Positions 8,533 through 16,662 of a stretch of 64,000 nucleotides of DNA are shown here, piece by piece; positions within the stretch are counted from its first letter, which is position 1; each line of letters opens with the position of its first letter. The DNA is from Paracoccus wurundjeri. GTDB taxonomy: Bacteria > Pseudomonadota > Alphaproteobacteria > Rhodobacterales > Rhodobacteraceae. Both the position numbers and the translations under genes were made by a program. Under the pieces are notes generated by a model, which worked only from the letters and a program-made list of their open reading frames with translations, did not search any database and had not been told where the DNA came from. The stretch spans positions 186,001 to 250,000 of the forward strand of contig NZ_JAUUTZ010000003.1 of NCBI RefSeq assembly GCF_030678915.1, written 5' to 3'.

Positions 8533-9387
8533 ATGACAACCGATAATTTCACCCAGTCGCAATGGTATGCAATTGGCCGCCTTCCCGATTTCGACGGCGT
8601 AGCACAGAAGCCCGTTCGGCTGCTTTCCCGTGACTTGACTGTAAGCCACGAAGCTGGCGATCTTTCAGTGAAAGATGCCGAAGGGCACAGCCTTCTGACG
8701 CAAGTCCGTTATGGCCATCTATGGACGTCGCTAAGCGATAGGCCTCGCCCGCTTTACGACATGCCGGAATTTGACGAACCGGGTCGGCGTCTTGTCACTG
8801 CGGGTGGCGTGGGCGTGCGTTGCTCGGGGCTGCGCTGCGTGGAAAACTTCCTTGACATGGCGCATTTTCCCTTCGTCCATACCGATATCCTCGGCGTGGA
8901 AGAGCATTCGAGCGTCGAAAGCTATGACGTCAACATGGATGCGGAACAAGACGAAATCTGGGCGACCAAATGCAAGTTCTTCCAGCCCATGGCATCAGCG
9001 GCGGCATCAGGCGGCCAAATGACCGAATACAAGTATCGCGTCCCGCATCCGTATTCGACGATTCTGTACAAGACCTGCCCGATCCAGGAGGATGTCTGGG
9101 ATCTGGTGGGACTGTTCATCCAGCCCGTGGAAGAGGACGAATGCATCGTCCACTCGTTCATTCTGGTCTTTGACGATGAAAACACCGATACCGGTCTTCT
9201 TCACTTCCAGCAGAACATCTTCCTGCAGGATCGGATGATCCTCGAGAACCAGGTTCCCCGGAAACTGCCCCTCGATCCCCGTTGGGAGTTGCCGACCCGA
9301 GCAGACGCATCCTCCATCGCCTATCGCCGCTGGCTGAAGGCCAATGAACTTCAGTGGGGGGTCGCCCTCTTCAACGAGGCAGCATGA
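8533..9387 (+). CDS. NdmC-like oxygenase catalytic subunit lacking a Rieske domain (copy 2)
   Basis: A 284-aa protein with the iron motif FLDMAHFPFVH (D108, H111, H116) and no Rieske ligands at its N-terminus. Segments such as WATKCKFFQP, YRVPHPYSTILYKTCP and SSIAYRRWLK match Pseudomonas NdmC as I recall it, more strongly than the copy at 4527. Predicted N7-demethylase-type catalytic subunit that receives electrons from the intact Rieske protein encoded just upstream. It has a good GAGGAG ribosome-binding site, and the next gene starts one base after its stop. Confidence 0.8.
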   Translation: MTTDNFTQSQWYAIGRLPDFDGVAQKPVRLLSRDLTVSHEAGDLSVKDAEGHSLLTQVRYGHLWTSLSDRPRPLYDMPEFDEPGRRLVTAGGVGVRCSGLRCVENFLDMAHFPFVHTDILGVEEHSSVESYDVNMDAEQDEIWATKCKFFQPMASAAASGGQMTEYKYRVPHPYSTILYKTCPIQEDVWDLVGLFIQPVEEDECIVHSFILVFDDENTDTGLLHFQQNIFLQDRMILENQVPRKLPLDPRWELPTRADASSIAYRRWLKANELQWGVALFNEAA

Positions 9388-9388
9388 G

Positions 9389-10015
9389 ATGAAGCTGTTC
9401 GACTATGTCCTGTCCGGCAATTGCTACAAGATACGGCTGTTGCTGGATTTCCTTGAGCTTTCCCATGAAAAGCAAGCCGTGGACTTCTTTCCGGGGCGCG
9501 AACACAAGTCCGATGCGTTCCTCCAGATAAACCCGCTGGGCCAGATCCCGGTGCTGGAGGACGACGGAGCCTACATCCGGGACGCGCAGGCCATTCTCGT
9601 GTATCTCGCCTCGCGCTACGATCCGACGGGAACGTGGTGGCCGATCAACGATCCGTCCGAACTAGGTCGGGTCGCGCAATGGCTGGCCTTCGCGGACAGC
9701 ATCACGTCCACGGCGTCGGCGGCGAGACTGCATGACGTGCTGGGCTATGACCTCGACGTGGCGCAAGCAAGGGCCGGCGCTCACAAGTTGTTCCGAGTCC
9801 TGGATGACCATCTGGCCAACCAGGAGTTACAAGGGTTCAACTGGATCGCGGGATCGAACCCGACGGTGGCGGATATCGCGTGCTTCCCCTATGTGGCGCT
9901 GGCAGGGGACGGCGGCATCGAGTTGTTCTATTACCCGGCGATCCAACGCTGGATACGCAGGTTCGTCAAACTACCGCGCTTCAAGCTGATGCCGGGGATC
10001 AACATCTTCGACTGA
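9389..10015 (+). CDS. GST-like protein, NdmE type (copy 2)
   Basis: A 208-aa GST-fold protein. It shares long near-identical stretches with the copy at 5875: SGNCYK against SGNCFK, EHKS, INPLGQ, and the whole of RDAQAILVYLA. It also shares the ending FKLMPGIN/FKPMPGM. The start at 9389 lies one base after the NdmC-like stop. It is the predicted scaffold partner of the NdmC-like and Rieske proteins of this block. It is last in the operon and followed by a candidate terminator. Confidence 0.78.
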   Translation: MKLFDYVLSGNCYKIRLLLDFLELSHEKQAVDFFPGREHKSDAFLQINPLGQIPVLEDDGAYIRDAQAILVYLASRYDPTGTWWPINDPSELGRVAQWLAFADSITSTASAARLHDVLGYDLDVAQARAGAHKLFRVLDDHLANQELQGFNWIAGSNPTVADIACFPYVALAGDGGIELFYYPAIQRWIRRFVKLPRFKLMPGINIFD

Positions 10016-10035
10016 CCTGTCAGATTGCCACGACC

Positions 10036-10080
10036 GGGAACGTCGTCCGCTGTCAGGATACCGTTCCCAGTCCTTTTTTC
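10036..10080 (+). terminator. Candidate rho-independent terminator after the second NdmE-like gene
   Basis: GGGAACG (10036-10042) pairs with CGTTCCC (10062-10068) across a 19-base loop and is followed by AGTCCTTTTTTC. It sits 20 bases after the stop of the operon's last gene. The loop is long, so confidence is moderate. Confidence 0.5.
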
Positions 10081-10869
10081 TTCTCGCGTCAGCGGCGGGC
10101 TTGCCGATCTGCTCCTATCGAGTCGGCATCTTCATTTCCTCGGCGCCACTAGGCATATAGACGAAGTGCGCGAGCGCGCTCCAGGCAATGACGGAGAAGA
10201 CATCGCTCTCTTGGCGGTGCGGCGTAGCGCTCGGCCCTCGCGTTCTGGCGAGGAATAAAGATCAGTCGGCGAGAACTGCTGCAAACGGTTGCTATTGCGC
10301 CGAAATGCGTGGGCCTGGATCAGCAAATCCGAGAGGCCCTTCACTCGCTCTCGTTCATTCTGCGCACCAACGCCCCGCCTCTGTTCAGGCCGAGAGGCAA
10401 ACACTCCTCCTGAACAGGGTCGAATGGCGGCCTGTTACGCTTCGCTGCTGCGCAGGACTGTTTCTATTCGTTGCGCATCCAACGCCGAGAATCGCCCGCT
10501 TGCGGTGCTCTGTCTTACCTCTCGATAAATGGCACTCACCTGCCCGTCGAAAGGATAGCTTTCGCTGCTGCGTAATGGAGCGGGGTTTCCGACGCTTCGG
10601 CTTTGGGAAAACACAATCGAAGAAAAATTCGCCGTATCTCCGAATGAAGTTCATCGCTGTCACCACAGATCGTCCTTATGCTTTCTGAAATGCCCAGTCG
10701 AAAAGGTTTTGTTGTGTTTCTTCGGGTGAAGCACTGCTCGCAGCGATGAAAAAGGGGTAGGTCAGATCGTCTCCGAGGGAAACGTCGCAACTTATGCCGG
10801 TTATTTCGGTAGGCAGACGTGCTGCGAATATCTCAACTCGTTTAGTTCGAGTTCATCCGACAAGCGTCG
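10081..10869. other. No recognisable gene; boundary of catabolic block and IS debris
   Basis: About 790 bases with only short or low-quality open frames on both strands, none with family features or a convincing ribosome-binding site. The position between the demethylase operon and a truncated IS3-family transposase suggests decayed insertion-sequence flank. Confidence 0.4.
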
Positions 10870-11140
10870 ATGGGAACGAGAGCCAATGACGAGTTCAAAC
10901 GCAAAACCAGCCGCCCCAACGAGATGTGGCAAACCGATTTCACCTACTTCAAGATCATCGGTTGGGGCTGGGTGTATCTGTCGACCGTGCTCGACGATTA
11001 CTCGCGCTACATCATCGCCTGGAAACTGTGCACCACCATGCGCGCCGAGGATGTAACCGATACGCTGGAACTGGCCCTGGAAGCCTCGGGCTGCGACAGC
11101 GCGGCAGTGCTGCACAAGCCAAAGTTGCTCAGCGACAACG
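10870..11140 (+). pseudogene. IS3-family transposase (OrfB) fragment, integrase core
   Basis: The frame reads DEFKRKTSRPNEMWQTDFTY then WGWVYLSTVLDDYSRYIIAW, LELALEASGC and KLLSDN: the first part of the DDE (rve) catalytic core, with the first Asp in QTDFTY and the second in the SDN motif. The homology stops abruptly after SDN, where IS3 transposases continue with GPSYI. The start region is missing as well. The lost middle is replaced by IS110-family DNA, and the C-terminal end of the same type of transposase reappears at 11869. Confidence 0.7.
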
Positions 11141-11868
11141 TCTTATATCGGGAAGTTCTGGCTGCTTAGGTCAGCAGGTCATGGGGTATCCGGTGTCCCG
11201 GATGCCCTGATATGGTTACCCAAGCGGTCTCCGCCGTCAAGAAGCGGTCTCTCCCATAGCAAACACAGGGTACGCGCGATGGCTGCCCTCACCGTCCTTA
11301 AGACGAGATCCAAAATCCCAAGCGGAAGACCTGAACATTACTACGAGGTCAGCGAACTGCCTCCACGGATCTTGTCAGACAAGGGTCCTTCCGCCTGGGC
11401 TCGCCCCCTCGAAGAAGGGGCGATAGGGTTCGCCGTGTTTGACCACGGCGTGTACGGTGCGCGCCATCTTGGCCGCGATAGCGGTGTAGGCCTTGCGGCG
11501 CAGATGAGCATTGTGCCGGTCTCGCGCGATGTAGCGTTCGAACTTGTCGCGGAAGCTGTTGGTGCGTTTGAGCACTGCAACCTGTCCAGCCATCCAGAAG
11601 GTTCGGCGGAGCCGGGCGTTGCCATACTTTGAGATCTTGCTCTGGCCGCGGAACATGCCGGATTGGACGGTGGCGAGGTCCATTCCGCAGAACTTCAGGA
11701 ACTGGCGATGATGTCGGAACCGCCTTAGGTCACCAGCTTCAGCGAGGATGGTCAGGGCGTTGATCGGGCCGATCCCAGGGATTGTGGTCAGCAACTGGTA
11801 ATCGGGCAGATCGGACAGAAGCTCGACTGCCCGCACCTCGATCTCGTTGCGCTGTTTAACCAGGCTGC
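11141..11868 (-). mobile_element. IS110-family element remnant with transposase C-terminal half
   Basis: On the minus strand about 11868-11375 encodes the C-terminal (IS116/IS110/IS902) transposase domain: LLTTIPGIGPINALTILAEA, FLKFCGMDLA, SKYGNARLRR. The N-terminal RuvC-like DEDD half is absent; at about 11868 the frame runs into the antisense of the IS3 gene. Bases 11141-11374 are the downstream non-coding part. The remnant interrupts an IS3-family transposase, with loss of the middle of that gene and of its own 5' half, so neither element can move by itself. Confidence 0.65.
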
Positions 11869-12037
11869 GCCCTTCGTCGAACACTACAATCACCGGCGAT
11901 ACCATGAGAGCCTGAACAACGTGACGCCTGCTGATGCCTACTTCGGCAGGGCCGAGACCATCATCAAACAACGCGAAAGGATCAAGCGAAGGACCATCCA
12001 ACAGCGGCGCTTGCAACACCGCAAGCTCGCCGCGTAA
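11869..12037 (+). pseudogene. IS3-family transposase C-terminal fragment
   Basis: The plus-strand frame reads FVEHYNHRRYHESL, then TPADAYFGRAE, and ends QQRRLQHRKLAA before TAA. This is the typical end of an IS3-family OrfB, carrying the YH/NN region after the catalytic Glu. It is the continuation of the fragment ending at 11140; the intervening part of the transposase has been lost. Confidence 0.65.
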
Positions 12038-12072
12038 CATTAACCCAATGACGAGGCCTATACTCCGCTAAT

Positions 12073-12312
12073 TTACGCCCCGAGATGTGCCAGTTGTTCT
12101 GACGACGGACAGTTTCGCGCCTTGATGTCCCTGACAAGCGGCAGCAGAAAGAAGCAGATCGAGATACCTGCCAGCGAACCGATGGCCGTCAGTTCATGAA
12201 GTGTCGGAGATGCCTCGTCGGTCTCCCACCTGGCAAGGGTGGCTGCGTTGCCAGGTGGGAGGCAAACTCGGCAATCTCCATGTCGAGGCTTTGACGCGCG
12301 ATCTGAATTCAT
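12073..12312 (-). pseudogene. Degenerate XRE-type helix-turn-helix remnant
   Basis: The 79-aa frame contains ATLARWETDEASPTLHELTA, the second half of an XRE-type HTH. The expected first half (IARQSLDMEIAEFASHLA) is present just upstream but one frame over, preceded by an in-frame stop. The gene therefore looks frameshifted and inactive. A perfect 13-bp inverted repeat (12224-12236 and 12248-12260) falls on the break. It lies downstream of frmA on the same strand. Confidence 0.4.
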
Positions 12313-12340
12313 TTTCCCAGCATCGCCGCCCCCTGTCCTT

Positions 12341-13468
12341 CTAGTAAAGCACGACTGACCGAATCGACTCGCCGTTATGCATCAGGTCGAAACCCTTGTT
12401 GATGTCATCCAAAGGCATGGTGTGGGTGATCATCGGGTCGATCTCGATCTTGCCCTCCATGTACCAGTCGACGATTTTCGGCACATCGGTCCGGCCGCGG
12501 GCGCCGCCGAATGCGGTGCCTTTCCAGACCCGGCCGGTGACAAGCTGGAACGGACGGGTGCTGATCTCGGCTCCGGCGGCAGCGACGCCGATGATCACCG
12601 ACTGGCCCCAGCCGCGATGCGTGCATTCCAGCGCGTCGCGCATGACCTTGGTGCTGCCGGTGGCGTCAAAGCTGTAATCCGCGCCGCCGATCTGATCGAA
12701 CGGGGTTTTCGTCATCTCGACGATTTCCTGAACGACATTTTCGACATTCTTCGGATTGACGAAATGGGTCATGCCGAATTTCTCGGCCATTTCCTTCTTG
12801 TCGTCGTTCAGATCGACGCCGATGATCATATCGGCCCCGGCAAGGCGCAGCCCCTGAATCACGTTCAGGCCGATGCCGCCCAGGCCAAAAACCACCGCTT
12901 TCGCGCCGATCTCGACCTTGGCGGTATTGATGACCGCGCCGATGCCGGTGGTCACGCCGCAACCGATATAGCAGATCTTGTCGAAAGGCGCGTCTTCGCG
13001 AACCTTGGCGACGGCAATCTCCGGCAGAACAGTGTAGTTCGAGAAGGTGGAGCAGCCCATATAGTGATGGATCACCGTACCGTCATCGAGGCTGAAACGC
13101 GACGTTCCATCGGGCATCAGCCCCTGCCCCTGAGTCGCGCGGATCCGGGTGCAGAGATTGGTCTTGCCCGACAGGCAGGACGCACATTCGCGGCATTCAG
13201 GTGTGTAAAGCGGGATGACATGATCACCGGGTTTCACGGATTTAACACCCGGGCCAACCTCGACCACGACACCAGCGCCCTCATGACCCAGGATCGAGGG
13301 AAAGAGACCTTCCGGGTCGGCGCCCGAGCGGGTGAATTCGTCGGTGTGGCAGATGCCGGTCGCCTTGATCTCGATCAAGACCTCGCCTTCCTTCGGCCCT
13401 TCGAGATTGACCTCTATCACTTCCAGCGGTTTGCCTGCCTCGAAGGCTACGGCGGCACGGGTTTTCAT
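12341..13468 (-). CDS. frmA: S-(hydroxymethyl)glutathione dehydrogenase (class III alcohol dehydrogenase)
   Basis: A 375-aa zinc-dependent medium-chain dehydrogenase. Catalytic zinc ligands are C40 and H62-E63 with a later Cys; structural-zinc cysteines are C92, C95, C98 and C106. NAD-binding GLGGIGLN and the class III signatures [10 protein letters not shown] and [10 protein letters not shown] are present. It oxidises S-hydroxymethylglutathione, the spontaneous adduct of formaldehyde and glutathione, to S-formylglutathione. N-demethylation releases one formaldehyde per methyl group, so its place between two demethylase blocks makes metabolic sense; Pseudomonas caffeine clusters carry such genes too. 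The start at 13468 has GGAA upstream; an upstream extension of 28 codons was rejected. No S-formylglutathione hydrolase gene is adjacent. Confidence 0.92.
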   Translation of the reverse strand: MKTRAAVAFEAGKPLEVIEVNLEGPKEGEVLIEIKATGICHTDEFTRSGADPEGLFPSILGHEGAGVVVEVGPGVKSVKPGDHVIPLYTPECRECASCLSGKTNLCTRIRATQGQGLMPDGTSRFSLDDGTVIHHYMGCSTFSNYTVLPEIAVAKVREDAPFDKICYIGCGVTTGIGAVINTAKVEIGAKAVVFGLGGIGLNVIQGLRLAGADMIIGVDLNDDKKEMAEKFGMTHFVNPKNVENVVQEIVEMTKTPFDQIGGADYSFDATGSTKVMRDALECTHRGWGQSVIIGVAAAGAEISTRPFQLVTGRVWKGTAFGGARGRTDVPKIVDWYMEGKIEIDPMITHTMPLDDINKGFDLMHNGESIRSVVLY

Positions 13469-14218
13469 GATCGATTCCTTTGTTTCAAGCCTGTCCGGCG
13501 ATGCGGGAGAGGCAATCTTCGCGTATTGAGGAAACTGGCGAAGCCTCGACAAAAGGGAGGATCAAGGCTTCGCCTGGTCAGGCGGCGGCGGAGGTAGCAG
13601 ACGCCAAACGTGTCTTGCTGACAAGATGACGGTAATGGTATGCACCATCCAAAAAAGCCAATTTATCTGGATCTAGCGTCCGAAAATGTGAACAGAGCAT
13701 AGCTCTTGCGCGATGAGTTGTGATTGCCAGCGTAAGGGTTGCTGGCGCTATTTTGATGCTGTTTCAAAAATTACCCAAGCAGAACATGGCCGAAGTGCAA
13801 CTAGCAATCGCCACATCATCTTGCCACGATCTTGTCGGCGAGACCGATTCTGGGCCGGGTTTCACATGCATCCCGTACGGTTGACATGTGCGGGATAGGC
13901 TTACATTACGTGATTATGGTGCGTCAGAGGCTTCATCGGCGACCTCAAATTGCATGGCTAGGCAAAAGTATGCAAAATCCTGCAATTCGAAGCGAACAAA
14001 ACCGCAACTTCGTCGCGGAAAATCAAAACGTTCTGGGTTCTTCAGACCGGGCCAACTAATGGCCACATGAAACAGGATATTAGATACGATCGCGTCAGAT
14101 CAAGCATGTCGCGAATTTTAGACACCCCGTTCATATGTAAAGTCTTTGTAACAGCGACACGTTGGGCTGACACTAATGGTCTATTCTATGCAGCAAAAGC
14201 TACAGAAGGAGTGACGAT
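13469..14218. other. Divergent intergenic region between frmA and the NdmA-like gene
   Basis: No supported gene in 750 bases; short open frames here lack family features. It should contain the promoters of both flanking genes. TTGACA (13881) with TACATT after 15 bases is a weak promoter candidate about 310 bases before the NdmA-like start. The ribosome-binding site AAGGAG lies seven bases before the 14219 ATG. Confidence 0.35.
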
Positions 14219-15298
14219 ATGGGCGCACGTTTGTTGATCGAGAACATGGAATTCCTCCGCCACTTTTGGCATCCGGTCGCTACCCTCGACGAGTTCGAGA
14301 AGGCCGACTCAATGGGCAATGGCCCTATGGCAGTCACCTTGCTGGACGAGAAGGTCGTTATTGCTCGTCTCGACGGAAAAATGGTCGCGATGAAGGACCA
14401 ATGTGTCCACCGCTCGGCGAAACTGTCGGGCGGCAAAGTCCAGGAGGACCAGCTTCAGTGCCCGTACCACGGCTGGATGTACAACGCAGAGGGCAAGTGC
14501 ACCTTCATGCCGGCATGCCCGACGCAGAAGATTTCTTCGCGCGCCAAGGTGGCGAACTATGAATGCGAGATGAAGTACGGCCTGATCTGGGTTCGCCTGG
14601 ATAGCTCGTGGAACGTGACTGAAATCCCGTATTTCAGCGTTGCCGACGACCCGAAGATGAAAATCGTAGTGCAAGAGCCCTACTGGTGGAATGCCAGCGC
14701 GCCGCGCCGCTGGGAAAATTTCACGGACTTTTCCCACTTTGCATTCGTTCACCCGGGCACGCTATTCGATCCTAACAACGCCGAGCCGCCCATCGTGCCG
14801 ATCGATCGCGTGAATGGCCAACTGCGCTTTATCTATGACACGCCTCCTGGCATGGATGTTCCCGATCAGGCGCCCATCGGCAATTTCACCTATCACTGCA
14901 GCATGCCGTTCACGATCAACCTGGCGGTTCAGAAGTATGTAGGGAACAGCCTTCACGTCCTGTTCAACGTGTCCTGCCCGGTGAACGCGAAGCAGACGAA
15001 GAACTTCCTAATTTTCGCCCGCGAGAAGAGCCTGAACGATTCGGATCATCCCCACATCGCCTTCAACGACCTCGTCTTTGCCGAGGACCAGCCGGTCATC
15101 GAATCGCAGTGGCCAGAAGAGATCTATGAAGACGAGCTGTCGGTCGTGACCGACAAGATTTCGATACAGTACAGGAAATGGATCAAGGAACTGGAAACCG
15201 CCCACGCGCAGGGTAAGGAAGCTTTCGAGAAGGCTCTCCTGTCTCCAGTTCTGGAAAGCGACCGGATGCATCCTGAACTACAAGCGGCTGCGAGCTGA
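14219..15298 (+). CDS. Rieske oxygenase, NdmA-like methylxanthine N-demethylase
   Basis: A 359-aa complete Rieske oxygenase: cluster ligands C62-x-H64 and C81-x2-H84 (QCVHR, CPYHGW), and iron motif ENFTDFSHFAFVHPG (D170, H173, H178). The stretches EPYWWNAS, GTLFDPNNAEPPIVP, SLHVLFNVSCPV and IAFNDLVFAEDQPVIESQWP agree closely with Pseudomonas NdmA (caffeine N1-demethylase) as I recall it, whereas the paralogue at 3466 looks more like NdmB. Predicted to remove an N1-methyl group using electrons from the reductase at 6513. It is first in a short operon with two unknown small proteins and a VOC protein. Regiospecificity is an inference. Confidence 0.8.
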   Translation: MGARLLIENMEFLRHFWHPVATLDEFEKADSMGNGPMAVTLLDEKVVIARLDGKMVAMKDQCVHRSAKLSGGKVQEDQLQCPYHGWMYNAEGKCTFMPACPTQKISSRAKVANYECEMKYGLIWVRLDSSWNVTEIPYFSVADDPKMKIVVQEPYWWNASAPRRWENFTDFSHFAFVHPGTLFDPNNAEPPIVPIDRVNGQLRFIYDTPPGMDVPDQAPIGNFTYHCSMPFTINLAVQKYVGNSLHVLFNVSCPVNAKQTKNFLIFAREKSLNDSDHPHIAFNDLVFAEDQPVIESQWPEEIYEDELSVVTDKISIQYRKWIKELETAHAQGKEAFEKALLSPVLESDRMHPELQAAAS

Positions 15299-15327
15299 CG
15301 CTCGGCCAGATTTCAGGAGATATTCCA

Positions 15328-15648
15328 GTGTCAGTCCAATTCACGACGAGTTCTCCCGATGCGCTGCTTCGGGAGTTCAACCAGAGAATCGTCCAGGAAG
15401 AAACCTGGGGTAAGGCGGAAGGCTGGGTGCTGCAGGAGTGCGAAGCCTTCTACCAGCATTCCGAGGACATGTCGGATGTCGGCGCAAGGCTTGTGCCAAG
15501 CGTCGATGCAGGCACGTTGACCTTTGAACTTCAGGCCGATGGCGGCAAGGGCATTCCACCCGATCTGACCAAACTGTATTACACGAGGCTGGTGGAAACC
15601 TTTCTGCGGTGGATGGACGTGCGCTTTGATGAGGTTCGACTGAACTGA
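15328..15648 (+). CDS. Unknown 106-aa protein, first of a tandem paralogous pair
   Basis: The start is a GTG with AGGAG about ten bases upstream. I recognise no family. By eye it aligns with the next gene: FNQRI/FNASV near the N-terminus, a W...FYQHSEDM / W...YFTHAHPEW block, ARLVPSVDAGTLTFEL / SWVLPSVRQRSLVFNI, then LYYTRLVETFL / AAYHAELVGTL. It looks like a small soluble alpha/beta protein. Position directly after the NdmA-like gene suggests an accessory role in methylxanthine metabolism, which is not established. Confidence 0.6.
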   Translation: MSVQFTTSSPDALLREFNQRIVQEETWGKAEGWVLQECEAFYQHSEDMSDVGARLVPSVDAGTLTFELQADGGKGIPPDLTKLYYTRLVETFLRWMDVRFDEVRLN

Positions 15649-15678
15649 GCAGTCACGAACCCGTCAAGGAGAAACGAT

Positions 15679-16050
15679 TTGGAACGGAAAGGAAGGAAGT
15701 TGGCTTTGTATATGAACACCGCCGAACCGGAGAAGATTCTTCGGGCATTTAACGCGTCGGTCGGCAAGATCGACCAACCTCATGACGGCGCAAGATGGCT
15801 TCGGCCGAAGAACTCGGACTACTTCACGCATGCGCACCCGGAATGGGCTTACAAGTCATGGGTGCTGCCCAGTGTCCGCCAGAGATCACTGGTGTTCAAC
15901 ATCATCAGGCCCGAGGACCGCTATGTTTCGGTGAAAGCCTATGCCGCCTACCACGCCGAGCTTGTCGGCACGCTGATGGATGCGGGATTGGCGAACCCTC
16001 TGGACATAAAGATGTCGTCGCGATGCGCCGACGGCGACCTCAATGCCTAA
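15679..16050 (+). CDS. Unknown 123-aa protein, second of a tandem paralogous pair
   Basis: It begins at TTG with AAGGAGAA eight bases upstream; an internal ATG (residue 12, MNTAEPEKIL) is an alternative start. It shares with the previous gene the order FN..., aromatic/His block, (V/L)PSV...(L/F)xF and a (Y/H)xxxLV(E/G)T(F/L) helix, so the two are probably an old tandem duplication. No known domain recognised, no signal peptide or membrane segment. It lies between the NdmA-like operon start and a VOC protein gene. Confidence 0.6.
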   Translation: MERKGRKLALYMNTAEPEKILRAFNASVGKIDQPHDGARWLRPKNSDYFTHAHPEWAYKSWVLPSVRQRSLVFNIIRPEDRYVSVKAYAAYHAELVGTLMDAGLANPLDIKMSSRCADGDLNA

Positions 16051-16075
16051 CCTCAAGAGAAGTAAGGACACACCG

Positions 16076-16525
16076 ATGGCTAGTGCAGACACGTTCCAAC
16101 CAATGCACAACATCTTCTGCGAAGATGTAGAGAAACAGAAGCAATTTTATGCTGCGATCTTGGGCTGGGATGATGTTCCCGAAGCCTCTTCGCCCATCTA
16201 CCGGGTTCTGCAGGGCAACGGCTTCCAACTGGCCTTCAACGGTATCCGGGCCTATGAGCTTCTGGGTCTGAAGGATCGCGAGAGAAGCAGGACCCCGACA
16301 TCCACCGTCGGCACGATGGTAACGTTCGTGGTCGAGGACTGGGCAACGGTTGACGAGATCGCGCGCAAGCTGCCCGAGCTTGGTGGGTCGATCGTCAAGG
16401 GGCCGTTTGCTACCTATTACGGGCAATGGCAGTTGATCTTCAACGATCCAGAATTCAACATTGCGCGCATCACCGCGATGACTATCCCCGAGGTTGCCGA
16501 AATTCCGGTTGTCAATTTCGACTAG
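16076..16525 (+). CDS. VOC-family (glyoxalase/dioxygenase-like) protein
   Basis: A 149-aa protein of the vicinal-oxygen-chelate fold: HNIFCEDVEKQKQFYAAILGW opens with the first beta-alpha-beta module, and the second module ends GQWQLIFNDPEFNIARI. The metal ligands usual in glyoxalase I are not clearly conserved, so the reaction cannot be named. The start at 16076 has AAGGA six bases upstream; the in-frame codons before it overlap the preceding gene. Last gene of the NdmA-like operon. Confidence 0.7.
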   Translation: MASADTFQPMHNIFCEDVEKQKQFYAAILGWDDVPEASSPIYRVLQGNGFQLAFNGIRAYELLGLKDRERSRTPTSTVGTMVTFVVEDWATVDEIARKLPELGGSIVKGPFATYYGQWQLIFNDPEFNIARITAMTIPEVAEIPVVNFD

Positions 16526-16662
16526 GGATTTCCGGAGTAAGGCGTCAAATTGTTGGTTTTAAGTAAGAAATTACGCCGAATCTGCCGAAATTGCCATTGA
16601 GAATTGACTCATGTGCAACCTTGCCCGGCTTGAACAGGCTGGGGGCAGATGGAGTGATTGAC

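Noticed and set aside
3466-9387. Interpretation as an aromatic-ring hydroxylase or vanillate O-demethylase cluster
   Set aside because: A VanA/VanB reading explains the complete oxygenases and the reductase but not the Rieske-less catalytic subunits, free Rieske proteins and GST partners, which fit the Ndm system.
10188-10688. 166-codon plus-strand frame in the gap after the second NdmE-like gene
   Set aside because: Arg/Ser-rich shadow-like composition, no ribosome-binding site or domain; region better explained as decayed DNA.
16610-16628. CATGTGCAACCTTGC(C/T)CGG shared with 55513-55531, resembling the start of an SRAP-family gene
   Set aside because: Only 18 of 19 bases match and neither site leads into an SRAP protein; too short to claim a repeat or gene remnant.
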